DNA of 13,081 nucleotides from NCBI GenBank assembly GCA_947593895.1, contig CANQDY010000022.1, positions 1 to 13,081 on the forward strand, given 5' to 3'. Positions 5,937 to 13,081 of the stretch are shown here, one piece after another. The position numbers and the translations under genes were made by a program. Every line of letters starts with the position of its first letter. Position 1 is the first letter of the stretch. The stretch is from an uncultured Bacilli bacterium. GTDB lineage: Bacteria > Bacillota_I > Bacilli_A > RFN20 > CAG-449. The notes below the pieces were generated by a model that worked only from the letters and a program-made list of their open reading frames with translations, searched no databases and was not told the DNA's origin.

Positions 5937-6623
5937 TTATTTTATTAATTCAAGAAGTACTAAACTTGAATTGATAGACGAAGTTTTAACATTATTATCA
6001 TTATCATCTAAATCAAAGTCTTTGGTAACGATATCTGATATTGAGCGAATAATAACAAATGGAATATTATTGCGGTGGCATATTTGCCCTATAGTTGCCG
6101 ACTCCATTTCACAACACAAACAATCTTTAAATTTAGGAATATTAGTTTTTCTATACTTGTCCTTATTGACAAACACATCACCAGAGAGAATTAATCCCCT
6201 CCTAATTGAATACTTAGGATCAATTTTTTTTGAATCAATAAATTCATTATCACATTCAAAGTACAAATCTTCACCCGGCAATTGTCCTAACTCATAATCA
6301 AACATTGTTACATCAACATCATGGTATCCGACTTTATTTGCAATGACTACATCATATAAATTTAAAGATTTATTTACCCCACCTGAAGTACCAATGTTAA
6401 ATACTCTTTTTACTTTTAGTTCTAAGAATAATTGTCCGAGAAAAAAGGCTGTATTGGCTTTCCCTACTTTTCCCTTGAAGAGAATATAATCTTGTTCATT
6501 AATAAAAAATCTATAACCATGTTCGTTAATAATATCTATTTTTTCATAATTATTATCTAACAACTCTAATAAAGCATTAATCTCTTCATTCATTGCAGCT
6601 ATAATTAAATTTACTTCTTTCAT
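5937..6623 (-). CDS. mtnN: 5'-methylthioadenosine/S-adenosylhomocysteine nucleosidase
   Basis: The enzyme cleaves adenine from methylthioadenosine and S-adenosylhomocysteine, clearing inhibitory by-products of SAM use and feeding methionine recycling and autoinducer-2 precursor formation. The 228-aa protein shows the PNP/UDP-phosphorylase nucleosidase pattern: AAMNEEINALLELL with the N-terminal catalytic-site glutamate, GKVGKANTAF, the phosphorylase-type core VFNIGTSGGVNKSLNLYDVVI, CCEMESATIG with the substrate-binding Met-Glu, and RSISDIV with the catalytic Asp. GTGGAG lies about 12 bases upstream inside rsfS. The rsfS stop codon directly abuts this ATG. It is the last gene of the minus-strand operon, with a terminator six bases behind its stop. 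Confidence 0.95.
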   Translation of the reverse strand: MKEVNLIIAAMNEEINALLELLDNNYEKIDIINEHGYRFFINEQDYILFKGKVGKANTAFFLGQLFLELKVKRVFNIGTSGGVNKSLNLYDVVIANKVGYHDVDVTMFDYELGQLPGEDLYFECDNEFIDSKKIDPKYSIRRGLILSGDVFVNKDKYRKTNIPKFKDCLCCEMESATIGQICHRNNIPFVIIRSISDIVTKDFDLDDNDNNVKTSSINSSLVLLELIK

Positions 6624-6959
6624 TTAATTAGCTCCACGTATTGAGTTTCTTAAAAGTTGCTCTAAATTAATTCTAATCCGTTCTGATACAGTAAATAAAT
6701 GAACTAAAATATCTCCGCAGTCGATTAAAATCCATTCAGAATCTCTTTTTCCTTCGATATTTTTTACTGGTTCACCAATTCTTGCTAATACTCTTTGAAT
6801 TTCGTCGGCAATTGCTTCTCCATTTTTTTTATTAATAATTGTTGCAATTACTATATCGTTAAAAAATGGAGAATTTTCGCTAACATCATATATTTCGATA
6901 TTTTCGCCTTTTTTATCTTCAATTGCTTTTTTTATTAAACTCAATTTAACTTTTTCCAC
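6624..6959 (-). CDS. rsfS: Ribosomal silencing factor RsfS
   Basis: RsfS (YqeL/YbeB) binds ribosomal protein uL14 on the large subunit and blocks joining with the 30S subunit when nutrients are scarce. The 111-aa length and the segments YDVSENSPFFNDIVIAT, ADEIQRVLARIGEP, EGKRDSEWILIDCGDILVHLFT and LEQLLRN match the family closely. The start is GTG at 6959-6957, supported by a strong AGGAAGGGG (6976-6968) eight bases upstream. Only one base separates it from the stop of the preceding nadD/yqeK gene. Position directly after yqeK is the usual Bacilli order. Confidence 0.95.
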   Translation of the reverse strand: MEKVKLSLIKKAIEDKKGENIEIYDVSENSPFFNDIVIATIINKKNGEAIADEIQRVLARIGEPVKNIEGKRDSEWILIDCGDILVHLFTVSERIRINLEQLLRNSIRGAN

Positions 6960-6960
6960 T

Positions 6961-8052
6961 TTACTTTCCCCTTCCTAAATAAAAACTAATACAAGCGTTA
7001 GTTAATATATTATCATAGTTTTTTTGACTGTTTTTTAAGTATCTAATATTCTCTCTCAAAACATTTTTAAATCCTACTCTAATATCATCAATACAATTTT
7101 TAATTAGTATTGATGAATCATACCCTCTTAATGGATCAATTTTATCTGCAGAGTAAATAATTTTTGCAAGTGTTGACATTTTTTTATTTCCAGTAGCGTG
7201 ATATTTGATTGCATCGATAATTTCAGGATCATTAATGTTAAAATCATCTTGAGCAATTTTTACTGAATAGAATTGGTGATACAATTCCTTATTAATTTGA
7301 TTGAATAATGTTGGATAATTATCTTTCATAAATTGAGCTTGATATTCATCATTTTGTTGCTTACCAATATCATGGATTAATCCACTTAAAAACGCTTTAT
7401 AAGGATTAATTTTATTTTTCATAGCGATTCTATATGCCAAATGGGCAACAGATAATGAATGATTATATCTTTTTTCAGAAAAATAAGACATATATTTTTT
7501 TACAAAATAAAGCTGATTATCAAAAATATAATCTATTACCTTTAATGGTGTTTCAAGACAACTCATATTTCGGATTAAGGTACTTGAAACATCACTTACC
7601 GGTTGCTTAATTACTTGAACATGATATTTATCAATATTATCATTATTTAAAATAAATGATGGTCTTTCAACACATATAATCTTAACAATTTTAATTAACT
7701 CATCTATTTTGTACCATTGATCTAGAAGATTTAATTGATCACCACCAATTAAAAAAAATAATTCTCCAACATATTTTTTTCTGATAATATTAACTGAATC
7801 ATAGGTATAATTTACTTTATCATCAGAACTTATCTCAGTTAAATCAATTCCGGCCCAAGGATAACCTTCTAAAGCGATTCTAAGCATTTCCAAGCGTTGT
7901 TTATCGTTTGTAGTGTTCTTCTTCCATCTAGGATGCTTAGCAAGCATAAAAACAACTTTATCCGCTTTTAGATATTCTTTTGCTTTTAAAGCAACTTCTA
8001 TATGTCCATTATGAATTGGATCAAAAGATCCACCAAAAACAATTGTTTTCAT
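6961..8052 (-). CDS. nadD: Fusion of NadD (NaMN adenylyltransferase) and YqeK (HD-domain Ap4A hydrolase)
   Basis: Residues 1-190 are nicotinate-nucleotide adenylyltransferase, the step making deamido-NAD: GGSFDPIHNGH with nucleotide-binding H14/H17, LIGGDQLNLLDQW, and SSTLIRNM. Residues 190-363 are a YqeK-type HD hydrolase with metal ligands in RYNHSL (H198), IHD (H227/D228), LYHQ (H259), KYHATG (H285) and SADKIDPLRGYD (D303). YqeK proteins are reported to split diadenosine tetraphosphate symmetrically. In most Bacilli these are two adjacent genes; a fused form is known from some Mollicutes. I chose the ATG at 8052, just after the yhbY stop, because NadD proteins begin with a Met directly before the first beta strand. 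An in-frame ATG at 8079 inside yhbY would add nine residues. No strong Shine-Dalgarno precedes either, so coupling to yhbY is likely. Confidence 0.93.
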   Translation of the reverse strand: MKTIVFGGSFDPIHNGHIEVALKAKEYLKADKVVFMLAKHPRWKKNTTNDKQRLEMLRIALEGYPWAGIDLTEISSDDKVNYTYDSVNIIRKKYVGELFFLIGGDQLNLLDQWYKIDELIKIVKIICVERPSFILNNDNIDKYHVQVIKQPVSDVSSTLIRNMSCLETPLKVIDYIFDNQLYFVKKYMSYFSEKRYNHSLSVAHLAYRIAMKNKINPYKAFLSGLIHDIGKQQNDEYQAQFMKDNYPTLFNQINKELYHQFYSVKIAQDDFNINDPEIIDAIKYHATGNKKMSTLAKIIYSADKIDPLRGYDSSILIKNCIDDIRVGFKNVLRENIRYLKNSQKNYDNILTNACISFYLGRGK

Positions 8053-8053
8053 A

Positions 8054-8347
8054 CTAGTTTGGAAGATGAATTTTTCCATCTTTTAGATTTTTACGAAATA
8101 GAACAATCACATTACCTACAATTTGAATTACTTCGCAATTTAATTGCTCTTTTAGTTCATCTGCAATGTTTATCTTCTCTTCTTTAACAGAATTTAAAAC
8201 ACAAACCTTAATTAATTCATTCTTTTTTAATGCTTGATCTAATAATACTATAGTATTATGACTGATCTCATTTTTTCCGATTTGGTATTTACTTTCTAAT
8301 TTATTACCCAATGACTTAAGATATTTAATTTGTCGACTATTTAACAT
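8054..8347 (-). CDS. yhbY: YhbY/YqeI family RNA-binding protein
   Basis: This small KH-like (CRS1-YhbY) protein associates with pre-50S ribosomal particles. The 97-aa sequence has the family pattern: LNSRQIKYLKSLGNKLESKYQIGKNEIS, then LLDQALKKNELIKVCVLNS. The GxGx-type loop appears as IGKN. AGGAG at 8358-8354, six bases before the ATG, fixes the start and overlaps the yqeH stop. It sits between yqeH and nadD; the aroE gene found between yqeH and yqeI in B. subtilis is missing here. Confidence 0.93.
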   Translation of the reverse strand: MLNSRQIKYLKSLGNKLESKYQIGKNEISHNTIVLLDQALKKNELIKVCVLNSVKEEKINIADELKEQLNCEVIQIVGNVIVLFRKNLKDGKIHLPN

Positions 8348-8356
8348 ATTTTTCTC

Positions 8357-9463
8357 CTAAATTTTTGGTGAACGAACTAAGATATTAACTCCTTCAGGCA
8401 CCAAAATATTAATCTTTTGTCCACTACCTTTGACATTAATCCAACCAAGTCCAAGGATAACAATATCAACTCGATCAGTTGGTAAAATTATTTCATGAAG
8501 TACCAAAGATGCAGATGAAATAATACTTGAAGAGGTTGGTTTAATTTTTCCTTGTGTTACTAAACTATCAAAAATTGCATCTGCTTTTTCCAATTTACAA
8601 CGATGTAAATCAACATTATTGGATAAATAAAAAGTAAATCCACTTCTTTTTCCCTTTACAAAATCAAAACGAGCAATTCCTCCAATTATAATTGCCTGAT
8701 TATAATTCAATTGATATGTTTTTGGTTTAATTTCACTTTTTGGGATAATATACTTCAATACATTTTTTTCCATTACTGCATACATCGTATTACTTGGAAC
8801 AATACCTGGAGTATCATATATTTTAGAATGATTGTCAATTGGTATTGTAATAGTCGCAATTGTTGTTCCAGGATAAGGTGAAGTAGAGATTAAATCACGA
8901 GTTTCATTTTTTATTACTTTTAATAAAACATTTATTAATGATGACTTTCCAACAGAACTTGCACCAACAATATAGACATCATTATTCTGCCTTAATGAAT
9001 TTATCGCAGCGATAATTTCATCGATATTGTAATTTTTAAAGGCTGAAGAACAAATTACATCTTTGATTTCAATTCCTTCATCTTTAAATTTTTTAAAAAC
9101 GAATTCTCTTAACTTATTATCATTTATACTTTTTGGAAGAATATCTCTTTTATTTGCAACAACTAAAATTGGACAATCAAAAATATAAGGAAATAAATCA
9201 CGAATTATACTTGATTCTAAAGCAAATAAATCAACAACATAAACAATTAATGATTTCTTCTTCATTGCCTTAGAAAAAATTTCCTTATAGTCTGGTTTAA
9301 TTAATGCTTCATCCTGATTCTCACCATAATGTTGTAAACGATAGCATCTTTGACATAGAACAATACTTCCATCAAGTGGTTTTGGTGTATAACCAGTAGT
9401 TGATGGATCTGTATTTTGAAGTTCACAACCGCAACCGAAACATGTTAATTTAATTTTGCTCAT
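8357..9463 (-). CDS. yqeH: YqeH, circularly permuted ribosome-assembly GTPase
   Basis: YqeH is needed for 30S subunit maturation. The 368-aa protein starts with a zinc finger (C8-x2-C11 and C37-x2-C40, followed by YRLQHYGE). The GTPase motifs come in permuted order: G4 NKRD (104-107), G5 SSA (139-141), G1 GASSVGKS (167-174), G2 PGTT (198-201) and G3 DTPG (217-220). A C-terminal treble-clef-like RNA- or protein-binding region follows. GGGAG just upstream of ATG 9463 supports the start. The gene overlaps the end of yqeG by 14 bp, a sign of translational coupling. Confidence 0.96.
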   Translation of the reverse strand: MSKIKLTCFGCGCELQNTDPSTTGYTPKPLDGSIVLCQRCYRLQHYGENQDEALIKPDYKEIFSKAMKKKSLIVYVVDLFALESSIIRDLFPYIFDCPILVVANKRDILPKSINDNKLREFVFKKFKDEGIEIKDVICSSAFKNYNIDEIIAAINSLRQNNDVYIVGASSVGKSSLINVLLKVIKNETRDLISTSPYPGTTIATITIPIDNHSKIYDTPGIVPSNTMYAVMEKNVLKYIIPKSEIKPKTYQLNYNQAIIIGGIARFDFVKGKRSGFTFYLSNNVDLHRCKLEKADAIFDSLVTQGKIKPTSSSIISSASLVLHEIILPTDRVDIVILGLGWINVKGSGQKINILVPEGVNILVRSPKI

Positions 9464-9974
9464 AACTTATCTCCCTCTTTTCTAACTTCTTTATCATTAT
9501 TTTTCGTAATTTTTTATCAAAAAAACGATTAATTTTTGTAATTGGTAAATCTTTTTTTACTAAAGGTTCAGTTAAAATTATTCTGACCTTAGTTCTTTTA
9601 CTTGCAATCACATCAGTTAAAATTTGATCGCCTATCATCACAATTGAACTTTTTTCAAAATTCTTTCTTTTTATAAATCTTTTCAATTTATAACCTAATG
9701 GCTTCTTAGATGAGTAGTGACACTCAACATTTAATTTCTCTGCATAATGAATGACACGACTACCATGATTATTTGATGTAATAATAAACTCAATTCCATT
9801 TTCTTTTAATTTTTTAACCAAAGCAATCGCTTGATCTGATGGCTCATTTAAAAAAAATGGATCTAATGTATTATCTAAATCACAAAAAATAATCTTAATG
9901 CCCTCTTTTTTATAGAAATATAGTGGTATGTCATAAATGCTTTTTGCATAATATGTCGGTGTAAATAATCCCAT
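9450..9974 (-). CDS. yqeG: YqeG family HAD phosphatase (subfamily IIIA)
   Basis: This is a haloacid-dehalogenase-type phosphatase of 174 aa. Motif I is FCDLDNTL (nucleophile D32, D34), motif II is ITSNN (65-69), motif III includes K90/K91 before PLGYK, and motif IV is IGDQILTD (114-121). The substrate of bacterial YqeG is not established; eukaryotic relatives dephosphorylate phosphatidylglycerophosphate, so a role in lipid metabolism is possible. It is the first gene of the minus-strand operon. AGGAGA at 9984-9979 fixes the start, with TATAAT just upstream. Confidence 0.92.
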   Translation of the reverse strand: MGLFTPTYYAKSIYDIPLYFYKKEGIKIIFCDLDNTLDPFFLNEPSDQAIALVKKLKENGIEFIITSNNHGSRVIHYAEKLNVECHYSSKKPLGYKLKRFIKRKNFEKSSIVMIGDQILTDVIASKRTKVRIILTEPLVKKDLPITKINRFFDKKLRKIMIKKLEKREISYEQN

Positions 9975-9990
9975 ATAATCTCCTACTCAT

Positions 9991-9996
9991 ATTATA
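9991..9996 (-). promoter_or_regulatory. -10 element of the yqeG operon promoter
   Basis: A perfect TATAAT on the minus strand ends about 16 bases before the yqeG ATG, implying a very short leader that begins almost at the Shine-Dalgarno. The -35 position holds only TATTTA. An AT-only palindrome, TATTTATTT and AAATAAATA (10000-10019), lies in the -35 region and could be an operator or chance. Confidence 0.45.
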
Positions 9997-10040
9997 ACTT
10001 ATTTATTTAAAAATAAATAGTATTAATGAAAATCTTGTTT

Positions 10041-10071
10041 TTATAATTGTTCAAACATAAAATCATAAATT
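10041..10071 (+). promoter_or_regulatory. Possible sigma-E-type promoter for sigK
   Basis: CATAAATT (10064-10071) fits the sigma-E -10 pattern CATANNNT. TTATAAT (10041-10047), 16 bases upstream, agrees with the -35 pattern at five of seven positions as I recall it. B. subtilis sigK is transcribed by sigma-E, so the assignment is reasonable, but the match is loose in AT-rich DNA. A sigma-A reading with TATAAT at 10042-10047 is an alternative. Confidence 0.3.
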
Positions 10072-10097
10072 CAAAATAAAATTAATTAGGTGATATT

Positions 10098-10781
10098 ATG
10101 ATACTTGAAATACTCCTGTCAATATTTAATTGCAGTTTCTTACATGGATTCATTAAAAATAATGTCTATCCTGACAAATTAAGCGATGAAAAAGAAGAAA
10201 AATATATCCAAGAACTATTTGATGAAGAGACATATGAAGAAGCAAGAAAAGAATTGATCATTCATAATCTTCGTTTAGTTGCCCACATTGCAAAAAAATA
10301 TGAATCTAAGGATGAAAATTTTGAAGATTTAATTTCTATTGGTACAATTGGATTAGTTAAAGCAATTGATACTTATTCTCTCGATAAAAAAGTAAAATTA
10401 GCTACTTATAGCGCAAAATGCATCGAAAATGAAATCTTAATGGTTCTCCGTTCTAATAAAAAGCATAGTAAAAATATTTCTTTAAATGAAACCATTGGTG
10501 TCGACAAGGATGGAAGCGAAATTAATTTAATCGATGTTTTACCAAGCGATGATCCCCCAATTGAAGAAAAGATTCAAAAAAAGCAAGAAATTGAAGCATT
10601 AACCAAATATTTAGACATCCTTGATGAACGTGAATATAAAATAATCTCCCTCAGGTATGGTCTTGGAAAAGAAATAGAACATACACAAAAAGAATATCAT
10701 ATTTCAAGAAGTTATGTATCCAGAATTGAAAAAAGAGCTTTAATAAAACTTTTAAATGAATTTAAAAAACATAATTATTAA
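10098..10781 (+). CDS. sigK: Pro-sigma-K, late mother-cell sporulation sigma factor, with a shortened HTH
   Basis: Sigma-K directs late spore-coat and maturation genes in the mother cell. The 227-aa protein begins with a hydrophobic pro-sequence (MILEILLSIFNCSFLHG) before FIKNNVYPDKLS, aligning with the segment that SpoIVFB removes in B. subtilis. Region 2 is strongly sigma-K-like: NLRLVAHIAKKYE, EDLISIGTIGLVKAIDTY, KLATYSAKCIENEILM. The LDEREYKIISLRYGLG segment and SRSYVSRIEKRAL belong to region 4. Oddly, the helix-turn-helix reads TQKEYHISRSYV, where the family has a form like TQREIAKELGISRSYV: four residues are missing. The ATG is preceded by AGGTGA (10088-10093). The gene is uninterrupted by any skin-type element. 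Its stop overlaps the parC stop (TTATTAA at 10775-10781). It is the only gene right of dif on the + strand. Confidence 0.92.
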   Translation: MILEILLSIFNCSFLHGFIKNNVYPDKLSDEKEEKYIQELFDEETYEEARKELIIHNLRLVAHIAKKYESKDENFEDLISIGTIGLVKAIDTYSLDKKVKLATYSAKCIENEILMVLRSNKKHSKNISLNETIGVDKDGSEINLIDVLPSDDPPIEEKIQKKQEIEALTKYLDILDEREYKIISLRYGLGKEIEHTQKEYHISRSYVSRIEKRALIKLLNEFKKHNY

Positions 10782-13081
10782 TCATCATCAACAAAATCAA
10801 ATAATGATATCTGCTCGTAGTCCTCAACTTTATCTTTTTTAACTATTTCAATAGTTTTTTCAATTTTCACTACTTTAGTTGACATATCAACTCTTTCAAC
10901 ATCAAAGTGATAAGTATCAATAAATTTAAATGGACTATCAATTTCCAAATTAGATTTTAAGAAACTTTCAATTGGTTGAGATTTTATATCATCAAGAGAA
11001 ATAATTGATAAATTTTGATTTTCTAATACCGCGTAAATCTTATTAATCTCTTTACTTTTTGATGATTTATCAACATAAATTGCTTCTTGTGGTGATGATT
11101 TAAAAGATTTGAATAATTGTTGTTTTGGTCCCAATCTTGATGTTTTAACAAGATAAGTAGAATCAACAATTCTAATTCCCTTATCATCAGTTAAAATAAC
11201 AATTTTAGATCTTTCATCATCATTGTAAGTTAATAAAGCAACAATATTAATTTTCTCTTTTGTTGAAGATAATGCTTTAACTCCACCTGCTTTGACACCA
11301 ACTAGATTGATTTCATTTTCATTAAAATAAGATGATGTACCTGATGAATTGACTACTAAGACATTTGTATTACCATTAACTATCTTAACATCAACTAATT
11401 CATCCTCATCATTTAATAAACGGAAACAACGAATCGGTTTAGCAAATTTTGTAACATTTAATTCACTTAATGATGAGCGTTTAATTTGGCCAAATTTTGT
11501 TACAAACACTAAATTAATATCTTCGCGAAATTCTTCAACTAAAATACCATTAATAATCTTTTCATTTGGACTTAACTGACCAAATTGATTAACATGTTGC
11601 CCTTCTTCTTTCCATTTATTATCGATCAAATAATAAACTGGAATACTTAAATAATTACCAAAACTTGTAAATAATAATAAGAAATCAGTTGTATAGGCTT
11701 TTGAAATGCCTTTAAATACATCACCTTGTTTGATACCTGGTAATTCAATATTAGAAGAATTATATGATTTTAATTGAGTACGTTTTACATAACCATCTCT
11801 AGTAAAAGCAATCATAACTTCTTCTTTGCTGACTAAGGCGCGCTTGTCAACATTGAAATTAACGTCGGCATCATATTCAATGATGGTTCTTCGTGCATCT
11901 GAGAACTTTTCTTTAACCTTATTTAAATCTAACTTAATCAAGTTATTTAATTTAGTTGGAGATGATAAAAGCGATTCTAAATATTCAATTTGAGCATTTA
12001 AATCAAATTTTTCTTGCTCTAATGTAGTAACATCAAGATTTGTTAAACGATATAATTGTAACATTAAAATTGCTTCAGCTTGAGTTTCGGTAAAATCAAG
12101 TTCCTTGACTAATCGTTGTTTTGCATCAGCTTTATCTTTACTGCTACGAATCAATTTCACTACTTTATCCATAATTGAAACAGCACGTATAAGCCCTGAA
12201 ACAATATGATATCTTGCTTTTGCCTTCTTTAAATCAAAATTTGAACGTCTTGTAATTACTTCAACTTGATGTTCAATATAGCAATCAATTACCTCAAGCA
12301 AATTACATACTTTTGGATGATAGTGGTCAATAACTAACATATTAAATTTAATAGTTGTTGAAAGGCAACCCTTAGAATATAAAAAATTTAATATATTATA
12401 TGGATCAGATTCTTTTTTAATATCAATGGCAATCTTCAGACCTTCCATTCCGGTTTCATCACGAACTTCGATAATTGCATCTAATTTATTAGCGAATCTA
12501 ACTCTATCAATGTTATTAACAAATTCAGATTTGTCTTTACCATATGGAATTTCATCAATAATTATCTGATTAACATTTTTTCCTTCTTCAATATGAGTTT
12601 TTGAATATAGTTTAAATGAACCTGAACCAGTTTTGTATAATTGATTTAATAATTTTCCTTCTTTTATGATTCCACCAGTAGGAAAATCAGGGCCTTTAAT
12701 AAATTCAAGTAAATCATCAATTTTAGCGTTTTTGTGAGTAATTCGATAATTTACTGCATCAATTACTTCACCTAAATTATGTGGTGGAATATCCGTAGAA
12801 GCACCGACGGCAATTCCAGCAGAACCATTGACCAATAAATTTGGATATCGTGATGGTAAAACAGTTGGTTCCCATTCCTGATCATCAAAATTTAATTCCA
12901 TATCGACAACATCTTTATTCAAATCCTGAACTAATAAGTCGCTAAGTTCAGATAGTCTGGCCTCTGTATAACGATATGCTGCTGGTCCGTCACCATCAAT
13001 TGATCCATTATTACCTTGAAAATCAATTAAAGGATATCGAATTTTCCAATCCTGAGATAAACGAACCATCGCCTCATAAAC
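10778..13081 (-). CDS. parC: Topoisomerase IV subunit A ParC, N terminus beyond the window
   Basis: ParC cuts and rejoins DNA with ParE to unlink daughter chromosomes. The 767 visible codons continue past the right edge (VYEAMVRLSQDWK is in frame), so about 80 N-terminal residues are missing. The ATG at 13069 is internal. GNNGSIDGDGPAAYRYTEARLS contains the catalytic tyrosine (RYTE). GNNGS, rather than the GNFGS of GyrA, supports ParC. The YEAM segment at the very edge is the end of the quinolone-resistance region. The breakage-reunion domain with its coiled coil (about 12000-12300) is followed by a degenerate beta-pinwheel C-terminal domain without a GyrA box. The protein ends EQISLFDFVDDD, where QISLF matches the beta-clamp-binding consensus. 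parE would be expected just outside the window, upstream. The stop overlaps the end of convergent sigK, leaving no room for a terminator between them. Confidence 0.95.
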   Translation of the reverse strand, partial: VYEAMVRLSQDWKIRYPLIDFQGNNGSIDGDGPAAYRYTEARLSELSDLLVQDLNKDVVDMELNFDDQEWEPTVLPSRYPNLLVNGSAGIAVGASTDIPPHNLGEVIDAVNYRITHKNAKIDDLLEFIKGPDFPTGGIIKEGKLLNQLYKTGSGSFKLYSKTHIEEGKNVNQIIIDEIPYGKDKSEFVNNIDRVRFANKLDAIIEVRDETGMEGLKIAIDIKKESDPYNILNFLYSKGCLSTTIKFNMLVIDHYHPKVCNLLEVIDCYIEHQVEVITRRSNFDLKKAKARYHIVSGLIRAVSIMDKVVKLIRSSKDKADAKQRLVKELDFTETQAEAILMLQLYRLTNLDVTTLEQEKFDLNAQIEYLESLLSSPTKLNNLIKLDLNKVKEKFSDARRTIIEYDADVNFNVDKRALVSKEEVMIAFTRDGYVKRTQLKSYNSSNIELPGIKQGDVFKGISKAYTTDFLLLFTSFGNYLSIPVYYLIDNKWKEEGQHVNQFGQLSPNEKIINGILVEEFREDINLVFVTKFGQIKRSSLSELNVTKFAKPIRCFRLLNDEDELVDVKIVNGNTNVLVVNSSGTSSYFNENEINLVGVKAGGVKALSSTKEKINIVALLTYNDDERSKIVILTDDKGIRIVDSTYLVKTSRLGPKQQLFKSFKSSPQEAIYVDKSSKSKEINKIYAVLENQNLSIISLDDIKSQPIESFLKSNLEIDSPFKFIDTYHFDVERVDMSTKVVKIEKTIEIVKKDKVEDYEQISLFDFVDDD

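Noticed and set aside
5887..6297. Long + strand ORF opposite mtnN, and similar antisense ORFs over dinB, xerD, nadD and parC
   Set aside because: These are shadow frames of well-identified genes, without ribosome binding sites or recognisable domains.

Overview
The window comes from an AT-rich (roughly 30% G+C by eye), low-GC Gram-positive bacterium with the endospore programme. It carries Spo0A and the late mother-cell sigma factor SigK. It also has Bacilli-type gene order: xerD-deoB, and yqeG-yqeH-yhbY-nadD-yqeK-rsfS. Tryptophan is encoded by TGG and no long gene has an in-frame TGA, so the code looks standard. The NadD-YqeK fusion and the base composition point towards Erysipelotrichia, Haloplasma or Mollicute-like Bacilli, but genus cannot be read from this window.

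Left half (1-5639), all on the + strand: a structured leader with a possible Spo0A box, then spo0A, a terminator, dinB (Y-family polymerase with a sliding-clamp motif), and xerD (tyrosine recombinase broken by a one-base frameshift but otherwise complete). These are followed by deoB, which has its own promoter and an unusual leader, and an envelope solute-binding-like protein of unknown ligand.

Middle (5640-5936): a convergent gene-free spacer closed by an intrinsic terminator on each side. Inside it is a 28-bp sequence at 5786-5813 that matches the Firmicute dif site, the XerC/XerD recombination site at the chromosome terminus. It is flanked by two exact, inverted Spo0A-box heptamers and, further left, by two DnaA-box-like 9-mers. 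Gene direction also flips here (+ to the left, mostly - to the right), as expected where replication forks meet.

Right half (5937-13081): a tight minus-strand operon, yqeG-yqeH-yhbY-nadD/yqeK-rsfS-mtnN, for ribosome assembly, NAD synthesis, Ap4A hydrolysis and SAM by-product recycling. Divergent from it is sigK (+), whose DNA-binding helix-turn-helix appears to lack four residues. Convergent with sigK, and overlapping it at the stop codons, is the 3' part of parC (topoisomerase IV subunit A), which runs off the right edge and ends in a sliding-clamp-like QISLF motif.

Taken together, this looks like a replication-terminus neighbourhood. A dif site, the recombinase that should act on it and a decatenase subunit lie within about 8 kb, beside the sporulation master regulator and a sporulation sigma factor. 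The most useful leads are the dif site with its flanking Spo0A-type boxes, the xerD frameshift, the SigK deletion and the ParC clamp motif.
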